DNA of 62,200 nt, taken from contig CAKZRR010000002.1 in the NCBI GenBank assembly GCA_937146805.1, positions 1 to 62,200 on the forward strand, read 5' to 3'. Of the stretch, positions 35,034 through 43,340 are shown piece after piece. Source of the DNA: an uncultured Owenweeksia sp. GTDB taxonomy: Bacteria > Bacteroidota > Bacteroidia > Flavobacteriales > Schleiferiaceae. Position numbers and translations under genes: made by a program. Under the pieces are notes generated by a model. It saw nothing but the letters and a program-made list of their open reading frames with translations, was not told the DNA's origin and searched no databases. Numbering within the stretch: the first letter of the stretch is position 1; each line of letters opens with the position of its first letter.

Positions 35034-38000
35034 ATGGGGCATCTTAGCATTGCCATATTAAAGAAACAATCTGAGTTTAACAACAAAGATTTAAAATTCG
35101 ACTACTTGGTAATCAAGGAAAGGGTGAATGGCTTTAAATTCCTTGAACGAGAAAGCAATGTAATAGGAGGTAAGTTTGATTACTCTGGCTTTAAAAATTA
35201 TATAGTAAAACATTTTGATTTACCTACTACTTATGAAGTCTCACCAAACAACTACGAAAAGGTGGATTTTATTAAAATTCAACCATTCAAAACGAATAAA
35301 CGAGAACCTTTCGCAACAGCTTATGACTACCTTCTCTCAAAAGTTCAAATTGAACACATTGAGCAATTAATTAAAACAAAAAAAGGAGTTTGGAAGGATT
35401 TAGTTTGGCAAAGTGAACAAGAATTACTCAATAATCAAAAGAACTGGAATAGTAGTCAACAATTCATATTTGGGAGAGAAACAGCCTTTCGTCCTCCGAA
35501 GTTTTCCAACAAGCTTAGAGCAAGTTTAAAGAATATTGTTAAAGCAAAAGAAAACGGAAAACTTGTGATTTTTGCAGGAGCAGGAGTATCCTTTGATTCT
35601 AATGTTCCCGGATGGTCACGACTCATTGATGAACTGAAAGGTGATTTAGACAAGAAGGAAAATGACTATCTAGAAATTGGTCAATTATATTTTGATTCAA
35701 GAGGAAAGAAAGAATACATAGACAAAATTCAGGAAGTACTAAAACATGGAAAAACTAGATTTAACCCTATCCATGAAAAAATTGTTGAGCTTAAGCCTCT
35801 ACATATAGTAACCACAAATTACGATACTCATTTTGAACAGGTTTTAGACGAAAAAAGTTATAGATACTCCATAATCAAAAAAGATGTTGACCTTCCCTAT
35901 TCAAAAGGAGCTTCTTTGTTTATTAAAATGCATGGAGACTTTGACGAAAAAAACATTGTACTCAAAAAGAATGATTATGGAGAAAGATATTCCTCCGCAT
36001 TTCCATTAATAGAAGGATTTGTTAAAGGTATTTTCGCTTCAAAATTAGTTGTGTTTATTGGTTTCTCTTTTACAGATCCAAATCTTATTCACATTCTTGA
36101 ATCTGTTCAAAAAATACTAAAGGAAGATAACCAACCTCCATATTTACTGATGGTTCCTGAGCAAGGAATGGATAAAGAGCAATTAAAAAACTATAACTTA
36201 AACAAAAAACAAATTGAAGATAAAGGAGCGAAAATCATAGATTATGAAGAGACTCCATTCAATGATTATTTTGATCAGATTATTTCCGAAGAGGACGAAG
36301 CCCGAATAAATGAGCTGACTTTAACAGGGCAAAAAGTATATAAGTTCCTGAAAGGAATTGAGCATTTTGATGCTTTTTCGGATAGTCTTGAAAATCTTAA
36401 AATTGAAAATCAACTTACAAATTCTGTTCTGAGATTTAATGAGTTTGGTGCAATTCCACCAGCAGTTTTAGAATCAACAACACCATTTAAGCTAAAGAAA
36501 AAAGCTCAATCTGAATTAACAACGGACGCCAATTATGATCCATATACTCCTTTTCATTTAGAAACATTAAATGAAAATCTACTTTCATTTTTGCAGAAGA
36601 AAATGAAAAATGGCAAAGTAGATTTTCACAACTATTCGGATAAATCTCTACCTTTCCATGAACAGGAATTAAGCAAAGCGCTTCGATTACTTTATTCAAG
36701 TGGTATACATTGTATCCAAAGAAAGAATGACACTTCTCCTGTTCATATAAAGCTCAATCCAATCAAGAAAGATGAAGATTGTAATTGTCATAGATGCCAA
36801 TACTCACGGTTCGAATTTGACCAAATGCTCCAAGCACTAAACACGCTTTCAACTAAACTAATCTGTAAAAATGCACAACAGGATGTCGGTTTAATTGAAG
36901 CATATGGATTCTTAAAAACTGGACAAGCTGCAAGAGCATTTTATGTTTTAGAAGAGCTGAAAACCAAGGCCTGGAAAAACCAAGAATACATTACATATTT
37001 CTTAGCTCTTTACAATCAATCTTTATTGTATCCGTTTATGTCCATAATGGAAGACAGAAGCTTCGGTGAAGAGGAGCTTGAGAAAATAAGAGAAAAGATA
37101 AAACGAATTGACCTAAACCAAACAATATTCGAATTACCAGTTGATCGCAATGTAAAGCAAGCACTAACAATTATTAAGGAGAATAAATCATATTATTCTG
37201 CACAAACAACAATTAAACAAGAACATCCAAAAATTATTGAAAACTACACCAAATATAAAAAAGGTGGTTTTCGAAGTATGGGGCCTCATCATTGGCACAA
37301 AGTTGAAACCACTTTTTATCAATTATGGAAATTCTACTACAACAATCTCCTCTTTAATGATGAATATAGTTATTTTCTTGATTTAGCACATCAGTATATA
37401 GAATCAATGATTGCCAGTTATTCTACTTCAAAGAAATACGAGCAACGTTTAAATCATTTTTCTACATTCTTTAAAGGTGTATTTATCACATATGGTAAAC
37501 CAAAAGAATTAAGATCGTTGTTAAGAGATTATAGTATAACCAATTTCGAGTTTGAAAACCAAAAAGAAACGACAGATAGTATTCTTGAGTCATTTAGTAC
37601 ATTTTGCAGTTCTGGATTTCAAGTGAACTCATTTTTTAAAGATATCTATGAAAATCCATTATATAGTATTGCTACTTCAAACTCTACATTCTTTGAAACT
37701 AAAGTAAGAACTTGTTTTGACAACTTTTTACTTCTGATCTGTAAGTTGGAGTTGTCAAAAGAACAAGTCAATATTGTTGTCGTTGATGCCATCAATTATC
37801 TTACAACAAATCCAATTTTTAATGCACATACATCTTTACAGTATTTTACTGATTTTGCAACTCATTTTATTAAATCAATAGACGAACCCAATACGATAAA
37901 ATTGATCAATTATATTTTGTCTGACAATATTTGGTCAGATGACATGATTGAACCTGTTTGCAGTGCAATAATCAATGACCAAAAAAGAGAAGAAATTCTT

Positions 38001-38609
38001 GGAGAAGAATTTTATGTAAAGATTGTTCGGAGAACAGAACAAAAAAATAAATGGGCAGTAAAACTTGAATCAATGATTCCTTTTTATTGTCTTTTAAAAT
38101 CAAATGAAAAAAATCGCTTTTTAGAAAATATCCAACCATTGTTTGATGACAATAGAACAATTAAAAAGGCATACTATTGGGGATTATGGAATCCAAAAAG
38201 AGATAAGGAAATCCTAAATTCATTTTTGGAAATTCTCATTAATAAATGCAAAGGATTTCCAGATTATGAAATCGGAAATGATGGATTTCCAGAAGAAATA
38301 AATAGTTTTTCCGTTTGGAATGACCTACACTTTATCGTTAATATTATTTATGACAATGACCTTTTCACAGAGGAATTTGTTGAAAAAATATATAGTTCTA
38401 TAGAATCCAAAATGTTTAAATGGATTCTTAAACCAAGAGAATTTAATTATTCAGATTTTAAAATTAGTTGGGTCACTTCTTTTAGAGATGATAGAATCAC
38501 AAAAATCCTTAAAAATATTGACGAAGTAAAAGAATCAATATCCATTGGCTTGCAAGAGAATTACAATGAAAATGTGGCGAAAATATACTTTGAAAAATTA
38601 ATGAAATAG
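35034..38609 (+). CDS. SIR2-domain NADase-type defence protein, 1191 aa
   Basis: The SIR2 core covers roughly residues 170-370. Its motifs are the NAD-binding VIFAGAGVSFDSNVPGW (GAG at 182-184), VTTNYDTHFEQ with N262, IKMHGDF with H300, and FIGFSFTDPNLIHIL near 341-355. N262 and H300 match the catalytic Asn/His pair of defence sirtuins such as ThsA and DSR2. Residues 1-170 precede the core and match no family I know. Residues 440-1191 are long helical sequence, with C-x-C-x-x-C near residue 593 (CNCHRC). Known relatives deplete NAD on phage infection and abort growth, the long C-terminus sensing phage protein. That function here is inference. The gene is more AT-rich than its neighbours, which suggests horizontal origin. 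The mini-AAA gene follows after 116 bp. Confidence 0.88.
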   Translation: MGHLSIAILKKQSEFNNKDLKFDYLVIKERVNGFKFLERESNVIGGKFDYSGFKNYIVKHFDLPTTYEVSPNNYEKVDFIKIQPFKTNKREPFATAYDYLLSKVQIEHIEQLIKTKKGVWKDLVWQSEQELLNNQKNWNSSQQFIFGRETAFRPPKFSNKLRASLKNIVKAKENGKLVIFAGAGVSFDSNVPGWSRLIDELKGDLDKKENDYLEIGQLYFDSRGKKEYIDKIQEVLKHGKTRFNPIHEKIVELKPLHIVTTNYDTHFEQVLDEKSYRYSIIKKDVDLPYSKGASLFIKMHGDFDEKNIVLKKNDYGERYSSAFPLIEGFVKGIFASKLVVFIGFSFTDPNLIHILESVQKILKEDNQPPYLLMVPEQGMDKEQLKNYNLNKKQIEDKGAKIIDYEETPFNDYFDQIISEEDEARINELTLTGQKVYKFLKGIEHFDAFSDSLENLKIENQLTNSVLRFNEFGAIPPAVLESTTPFKLKKKAQSELTTDANYDPYTPFHLETLNENLLSFLQKKMKNGKVDFHNYSDKSLPFHEQELSKALRLLYSSGIHCIQRKNDTSPVHIKLNPIKKDEDCNCHRCQYSRFEFDQMLQALNTLSTKLICKNAQQDVGLIEAYGFLKTGQAARAFYVLEELKTKAWKNQEYITYFLALYNQSLLYPFMSIMEDRSFGEEELEKIREKIKRIDLNQTIFELPVDRNVKQALTIIKENKSYYSAQTTIKQEHPKIIENYTKYKKGGFRSMGPHHWHKVETTFYQLWKFYYNNLLFNDEYSYFLDLAHQYIESMIASYSTSKKYEQRLNHFSTFFKGVFITYGKPKELRSLLRDYSITNFEFENQKETTDSILESFSTFCSSGFQVNSFFKDIYENPLYSIATSNSTFFETKVRTCFDNFLLLICKLELSKEQVNIVVVDAINYLTTNPIFNAHTSLQYFTDFATHFIKSIDEPNTIKLINYILSDNIWSDDMIEPVCSAIINDQKREEILGEEFYVKIVRRTEQKNKWAVKLESMIPFYCLLKSNEKNRFLENIQPLFDDNRTIKKAYYWGLWNPKRDKEILNSFLEILINKCKGFPDYEIGNDGFPEEINSFSVWNDLHFIVNIIYDNDLFTEEFVEKIYSSIESKMFKWILKPREFNYSDFKISWVTSFRDDRITKILKNIDEVKESISIGLQENYNENVAKIYFEKLMK

Positions 38610-38725
38610 TAATAAATTTTTTACAAAGGTTCATTCCGGCCTGGGTAAAAGATCTTTTGCATTTTTGTTACTTTGGATTTAATCAACTAACCCTATCAAT
38701 AATGCCTTATAACAATTCATAAAAA

Positions 38726-39316
38726 ATGAGCGAGAAAAAAAACAGTGGTTTGGCATTGCAAAAAATAGAAACAAACCAAATGAGGAAACGCCCACTTTTA
38801 AGAGCAAAGGAAAATAGTAAGATAAAAAAATTAGAACTGTTTTTAAGCAAGGCTGCTAAAGATAAAAACCATCTAGCTTTATTTTACGGCTCTGCGGGCA
38901 CAGGTAAAACAGTAACCGCTAGTTTGTTGGGTAAACGTACTGGTAAAGAGGTTTATAGAATAGATTTATCAAGAGTAGTTTCTAAATTTATCGGAGAAAC
39001 TGAAAAAAATTTAGATACCCTATTGAGTAGGGCAGCGGGTAAAGGATGGATTCTTCTTTTTGATGAAGCAGATGCTTTGTTTGGTAAAAGAAGCAGTGTG
39101 CAAGATTCTAAAGAAAGATTTGGAAATAAAGAGGCTTCCCATCTATTACAAAGAATTAAAAAATACGAAGGGATGGTTATTCTGGTTTCGCGGCTGAAGG
39201 AAATTGAAAGCCACAAGATACTAGATGATTTTGACACTGTAGTTAGGTTTCAAAAGCTGAATTTTGTGACGCAGAAAATGGTGCGTTTAAATAGTTTGTT
39301 TAGCAAGAAAAAATAA
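38726..39316 (+). CDS. Orphan mini-AAA protein, injection-system ATPase-like
   Basis: This is a 196-residue single AAA module. It shows Walker A GSAGTGKT (55-62), the pore-loop segment KFIGETEKN (88-95), and Walker B ILLFDEAD (109-116) followed by ALFGKRS. These motifs resemble the AAA ATPase of extracellular contractile injection systems (Afp15 type). Differences are marked. The sensor-1 position, where an Asn is expected, reads VILVSRLK. The arginine-finger block (F-x-R-R-F) is replaced by D-D-F-D-T-V-V-R-F, and the small C-terminal lid is nearly absent. It may bind but not hydrolyse ATP normally. No tail-tube or sheath genes are in the window. It lies in the same direction after the SIR2 gene. 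Confidence 0.82.
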   Translation: MSEKKNSGLALQKIETNQMRKRPLLRAKENSKIKKLELFLSKAAKDKNHLALFYGSAGTGKTVTASLLGKRTGKEVYRIDLSRVVSKFIGETEKNLDTLLSRAAGKGWILLFDEADALFGKRSSVQDSKERFGNKEASHLLQRIKKYEGMVILVSRLKEIESHKILDDFDTVVRFQKLNFVTQKMVRLNSLFSKKK

Positions 39317-39493
39317 AGCCTTTAAGTTGAAAGTAAAGAAATCGTTGAGGTATTATTCTCTTTTCGATTATAAAATTTACAAACAGCGGCTATAACAAAA
39401 TACCTAATTGGAATTGGAGTAGCTTGGAAGGGGATAATCGAAGGGGTTAATGTGAAATATAAGCTCCACACTTTTGGTGCCTGCTGAAAAAAA

Positions 39494-39528
39494 TTGCGCA
39501 ACGCATGTTTTGTACATATATTTGTACT
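39494..39528 (+). promoter_or_regulatory. yefM-yoeB promoter and operator
   Basis: A -33 TTG (39494-39496) and an exact -7 TATATTTG (39517-39524) are 20 bp apart, a good Bacteroidota promoter. It is straddled by TGTACA (39511-39516) and TGTACT (39523-39528), whose starts are 12 bp apart. The paired TGTACA half sites with 12-bp spacing are the arrangement known for the YefM-YoeB operator in E. coli. Autorepression by the antitoxin-toxin complex is the expected use. Confidence 0.75.
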
Positions 39529-39545
39529 TTAAAGAATACAATATT

Positions 39546-39800
39546 ATGCAAGTAACCACTGTTTCTGATTTTAGAAAAGATATTAAAACATACTTAGACA
39601 GAGTTGTAAAGAACTTTGAGACTTTGATTATAAATCGTGGAAAAGATTCTGGAATTGTAGTTATGTCTTTAGAGGAATACAATTCTTTAATGGCCACAAA
39701 TCACGAACTATCTTCTCGAAAGAATGAATTGAGATTGGATTCGGCAATTGGCAAAATAAAAAGCGGAACGACTTTTAGCAAAGACCTAATCGAGGATTAA
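39546..39800 (+). CDS. yefM: YefM/Phd-family antitoxin
   Basis: This 84-residue protein opens with MQVTTVSDFRKDIKTYLDRV, the usual Phd/YefM DNA-binding start. The hinge ETLIINRGKDSGIVVMSLEEYNSL follows, and then an acidic-basic C-terminal tail that should wrap the toxin. The true start is the ATG at 39546; a longer frame to 39474 runs through the operator. It neutralises the YoeB-type toxin encoded 1 bp downstream and represses their shared promoter. Confidence 0.95.
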   Translation: MQVTTVSDFRKDIKTYLDRVVKNFETLIINRGKDSGIVVMSLEEYNSLMATNHELSSRKNELRLDSAIGKIKSGTTFSKDLIED

Positions 39801-39801
39801 A

Positions 39802-40059
39802 ATGAAGTATGTGTTCGTTGATGAATCTTGGGAAGATTATTTGTATTGGCAAAAAACGGATATGAAAAAGCTGAAGAAAATAAATGAACTTCTTAAAGAG
39901 ATTGCTCGAAATCCTTTTGATGGAATTGGAAAACCTGAACCGTTAAAACATAAATACGCTGGATTTTGGTCAAGGAGAATTGATAGTGAACATAGATTGA
40001 TTTACCAATATAGAGAAGGAGAAATACTAATTGCAAAATGTAGATTTCATTATGACTAA
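39802..40059 (+). CDS. yoeB: YoeB-family mRNA interferase toxin
   Basis: This 85-residue protein matches E. coli YoeB in length and layout. The catalytic residues all align: E46 in GKPEPLKH, R65 in EHRLIY, and H83-Y84 at the C-terminus. The conserved GFWSRRI precedes them. It binds the ribosome and cleaves mRNA at the A site when free of YefM. With every active-site residue present it should be functional. Confidence 0.96.
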   Translation: MKYVFVDESWEDYLYWQKTDMKKLKKINELLKEIARNPFDGIGKPEPLKHKYAGFWSRRIDSEHRLIYQYREGEILIAKCRFHYD

Positions 40060-40358
40060 GGAAAGCACAGTAGGCAACGAACGGTGCTGAAATTCAACTA
40101 AAAATCGTCTTATTTCCTATTTCTTTTAAAAGTCCTTTTTTTTGGTGAAGTCCTATCCAAAAATAATATGAGGCTAATACACTGGTACAAGCTGTAGGCT
40201 CCCCAGTTTTAGTACAGTAAATTATACTTTTACGTTGTAATTGGAAGCTTCTTGACTGGCAGTAGCTAGAAATGAAAACACGGACTACTCTCAGCATTTA
40301 AATAAATCAATGAAAAAGTACTTTGAACAGAGTTATGCGTATTTATTAGGAGAAAAGG

Positions 40359-40796
40359 ATGGGTGAGAAAAGGAAGAAAATTCTAGCCGTTATCATAGTT
40401 ATATTAACTCTTGGCTTTAGCTACGCGCATGGTCAAACCATAAGAGAGATGGAGCAAATATTTCAAAAGGCGATTGACTTAGATGAACTGCAGCCGTTTT
40501 ATCATGAAAAGGAAATTAAAGCTAGAATACCCCTGATTATTATCAATGACAGCAAAATTCCCAATGATTTAAAATTGATGAAGTTTGGAGAGCCGGTGAA
40601 AATTATTTCCAAATCAGTGGCCTTTCAATTAGGGTTCAATCTAGATGATATTATGGAACTTGTTAGTTTTGAATATGGAGATGACATGGCGCAAATAGAA
40701 TTGAATTATCGCCCTGAAGGGATAAGAGTGAAAGTTTATTTAAAGAAATCCAGAAACGATTGGAGAGTAAAAAGAAGTAATATTATTGAATACTAG
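40359..40796 (+). CDS. Small secreted protein of unknown function
   Basis: This 145-residue protein has a signal peptide (KKILAVIIVILTLGFSYAHG, cleavage before QTIR). The mature part is about 120 residues of mixed helix and strand, with I-I-I-N-D-S-K-I-P and a beta-rich C-terminus of alternating hydrophobic residues. I do not recognise it. It starts 300 bp after the toxin gene and 120 bp before the hydroxylase operon, so its transcription unit is uncertain. The 299 bp before it hold no clear gene. Confidence 0.65.
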   Translation: MGEKRKKILAVIIVILTLGFSYAHGQTIREMEQIFQKAIDLDELQPFYHEKEIKARIPLIIINDSKIPNDLKLMKFGEPVKIISKSVAFQLGFNLDDIMELVSFEYGDDMAQIELNYRPEGIRVKVYLKKSRNDWRVKRSNIIEY

Positions 40797-40916
40797 CTGT
40801 AGAAAAGTAATGAGAACAATCACTTTTTTATTCCAAAATAATAGCGCTGTTTTGCTTATAGTTATTGGGTTGTGTAATATTTAAAGTAAATTGTATTAAT
40901 CGCAAAAAGTTAAAGT

Positions 40917-41648
40917 ATGATTCCTGTAATTATTGGCATTGGCATTTTTCTAATGATTTTAGAGCGTATTGTTCCGGATCAAAAATTACCGCATGTAAAA
41001 GGTTGGTGGACCCGGGTTATTTTTATAAATATATTGCAACTAGGGGTTGTTATATTGGGTAGCTATACATGGGATATTTGGCTAAAAAAGGTTTCTCTTT
41101 TTTCGGTGTCAGCTCATGTTAGTCCAGTAGTTGGAGGTTTATTGGCTTATTTTATAATAACCTTTGTTTTTTATTGGTGGCATAGATGGAGGCATAATAT
41201 TAATTTTTTGTGGTTGGCATTTCATCAGTTACATCATAGCCCTCAAAGAATAGAAACGATTACCTCCTTTTACAAGCATCCTGTTGAGATTATCTGCAAT
41301 TCCATATTAATTGGATCGGTTAATTTTTTAATCTTAGGTCTTAACATAGAATCTGCTGCCTATTGTATTTTATTTAGTTCGATAGGTGAGTACGTTTATC
41401 ATATGAACATAAAGACACCACATTGGATGGGTTATATTTTTCAAAGACCTGAAATGCATCGTGTTCATCATGAAAGGTCTAAACATTATAGTAATTTTTC
41501 GGATCTACCTATTTGGGATATGATGTTTGGTACTTTTGAAAATCCTCGAAAAAGAGATGTAACATGTGGGTTTAAACCAGAGAGAGAGAGCAAATTAATG
41601 GACATGTTAAGTTTTAAAAACGTTAATGATTCTTATAAATCAAAATAA
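40917..41648 (+). CDS. Sterol desaturase / fatty-acid hydroxylase family protein
   Basis: This 243-residue integral membrane protein carries the di-iron histidine clusters of the family: WWHRWRHN (H89, H93), AFHQLHH (H103, H106, H107) and the later HRVHHERSKHYSN block. Four or more hydrophobic helices frame the clusters. It is expected to hydroxylate or desaturate a lipid at the membrane surface using oxygen. It opens a four-gene run with gaps of 3 bp, an ATGA overlap and 16 bp. Confidence 0.92.
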   Translation: MIPVIIGIGIFLMILERIVPDQKLPHVKGWWTRVIFINILQLGVVILGSYTWDIWLKKVSLFSVSAHVSPVVGGLLAYFIITFVFYWWHRWRHNINFLWLAFHQLHHSPQRIETITSFYKHPVEIICNSILIGSVNFLILGLNIESAAYCILFSSIGEYVYHMNIKTPHWMGYIFQRPEMHRVHHERSKHYSNFSDLPIWDMMFGTFENPRKRDVTCGFKPERESKLMDMLSFKNVNDSYKSK

Positions 41649-41651
41649 AAT

Positions 41652-42116
41652 ATGCGAAAGACTTTGTATTACATTATTGTTGGTATCGGTTTATTGCAAA
41701 CCATTGGGTATTTAACCAAAGTTGATGTTGTTAGAAATATAGGTTTGGTGACTTCGGCATCTCCATTACCAATTGTATTTACAGAGGTTAAGGGTGTAGA
41801 GGCATTTGCAGGTGATTATTATTTTCAGTGGAAAAAAGATGAGACCTCTTCGGTAGAAAAAATAAAAGTTACTCCAGCTTTATACTCTAAATTAAAAGGC
41901 CCTTATAATAGAAGAAATATTTACGGTGCGGCCATAGCTGGCGGGCCTATTCTTCCACAAAAGCTCTCTAATCCAATTATTAATTATGGCCTATGCAATG
42001 ATGTTTTAACAAACGAATTAGCACTTCCCATTGATAAGAAAAGTTTTTCAATATTGATTAAAACGCGAACAAAAGGAAAAAATGATGAGTGGGTTTTAAA
42101 AACGGAATGTAAATGA
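41652..42116 (+). CDS. Unknown membrane-anchored protein
   Basis: This 154-residue protein has one N-terminal hydrophobic helix (LYYIIVGIGLLQTIGYL), then an extracytoplasmic domain with VKGVEAFAGDYYFQW and RRNIYGAAIAGGPILP. I do not recognise the family. It lies 3 bp after the hydroxylase gene and overlaps the HTTM-DCC fusion by ATGA, so it is tightly coupled to both and may be a partner of one of them. Confidence 0.75.
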   Translation: MRKTLYYIIVGIGLLQTIGYLTKVDVVRNIGLVTSASPLPIVFTEVKGVEAFAGDYYFQWKKDETSSVEKIKVTPALYSKLKGPYNRRNIYGAAIAGGPILPQKLSNPIINYGLCNDVLTNELALPIDKKSFSILIKTRTKGKNDEWVLKTECK

Positions 42117-43324
42117 AAAGTTATTCACCCTATCAGTTTTCATTGTTTAGAATAATCCTTGGAACGTATCTTTTAGTTCATTTTTTGTTGTTAATACCTT
42201 ACGCGGCAGAAATATGGAGTGAAATAGGTATGCTGCCTGATGCTTCTGCCAATTTCACATATGGTTTTTTTCCAAACATTCTTAACCTGGCGAGTTCTGG
42301 AACCAGCGTTACTCTATATGTTACTTTTCTTGCCATACTAAGTTTTTGTTTTCTCATTGGATTTCAAAGGCCACTTGTTTCTGTATTACTTTGGTATGGA
42401 TGGGCATCACTATTCGATAGAAACAACCTTATTCTTAACCCCGGTATCCCTTATGTTGGATGGCTACTTTTGGTATGTGCAATTATTCCTAAGGGAGAAC
42501 CATTTTCAATAGGTAATTCGAGGAAAAATACAAAATGGGAGATGCCAAAGGTTTTGTTTTTTGGTGCTTGGGCAATAATGGCTATTGGTTACTCCATTAG
42601 TGGTTTTGATAAATTTATGGCTCCTAGCTGGAAAAATGGTACCGCCATCTTTCATTTACTGGAGAACCCTTTGGCGAGAGATTATTGGTTGAGAGATTTG
42701 ATGGTACAATTACCTGAGGGTGTTCTCAAAATAAAAACCTATGCCGTGCTATTTGTTGAAATGGCTTTTTTGCCATTTGCCCTTTTTAAGCCCACAAGAA
42801 AATGGATTTGGCTTTCCATGATTGTTATGCATTTAGGCATATTGCTAATAGTCGATTTTGCAGACTTGACACTTGGCATGTTAATGATTCATTGGTTTAC
42901 TTTTGATTCAAGATGGCTAAAATCTAAACCTAAGCAAAGTGGTATCTTATTCTTTGATGGTGTTTGCGGAATGTGTAATGGATTGATAAACTTTATGATG
43001 TTGGAAGACAGGAATGAGGCCTTACGCTATGCTCCACTCCAAGGAGACACCGCATTAGAAAAAATTGATGCAATACATTTAGAAAAGCTCAATTCTATTG
43101 TTTTTAAAGAAGGAGAAAAGATATATACAGAGTCGGATGGAGTTATTCATGCTTTGGCGTCTATCGGTGGAATGTACAAACTAGCTTTAGCTTCTAAGGT
43201 GATACCAAAATTCATCCGAGATAGAATTTATGCATTTGTTTCAGCAAATCGATACAAATGGTTTGGCAAGAAAGAAGTATGTCGTATGCCAACACCTGAA
43301 GAAAGAGATAAGTTACTACCTTAA
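42113..43324 (+). CDS. HTTM-like membrane protein fused to DCC thiol domain
   Basis: This is a 403-residue protein. Residues 1-270 hold about seven hydrophobic helices in an HTTM-like arrangement (horizontally transferred transmembrane; related to vitamin-K-dependent gamma-carboxylase). From about residue 279 a DCC/DUF393 domain begins: LFFDGVCGMCNGLINFM with the redox pair C285-x2-C288. The DCC family is thought to perform thiol-disulfide exchange. The two domains often occur fused. It is translationally coupled to the gene before it by an ATGA overlap. Confidence 0.88.
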   Translation: MKSYSPYQFSLFRIILGTYLLVHFLLLIPYAAEIWSEIGMLPDASANFTYGFFPNILNLASSGTSVTLYVTFLAILSFCFLIGFQRPLVSVLLWYGWASLFDRNNLILNPGIPYVGWLLLVCAIIPKGEPFSIGNSRKNTKWEMPKVLFFGAWAIMAIGYSISGFDKFMAPSWKNGTAIFHLLENPLARDYWLRDLMVQLPEGVLKIKTYAVLFVEMAFLPFALFKPTRKWIWLSMIVMHLGILLIVDFADLTLGMLMIHWFTFDSRWLKSKPKQSGILFFDGVCGMCNGLINFMMLEDRNEALRYAPLQGDTALEKIDAIHLEKLNSIVFKEGEKIYTESDGVIHALASIGGMYKLALASKVIPKFIRDRIYAFVSANRYKWFGKKEVCRMPTPEERDKLLP

Positions 43325-43340
43325 ATTTAAACTTATAGAT

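Noticed and set aside
38726-39316. Part of a complete contractile injection system
   Set aside because: No sheath, tube, baseplate or spike gene occurs within the window on either side.
39404-39697. 97-residue minus-strand ORF over the yefM promoter
   Set aside because: It runs antisense through a clear promoter/operator and the start of yefM, with no family resemblance.
40064-40087. AGCAC...GTGCT near the yoeB stop as an integron attC site or terminator
   Set aside because: The stem is only 5 bp, there is no T run, and no integron core sequence or integrase was seen.
40094-40297. 67-residue minus-strand ORF between yoeB and the small secreted protein
   Set aside because: It has no recognisable motif and Cys-rich low-complexity sequence, and the region looks like ordinary intergenic DNA of an accessory zone.
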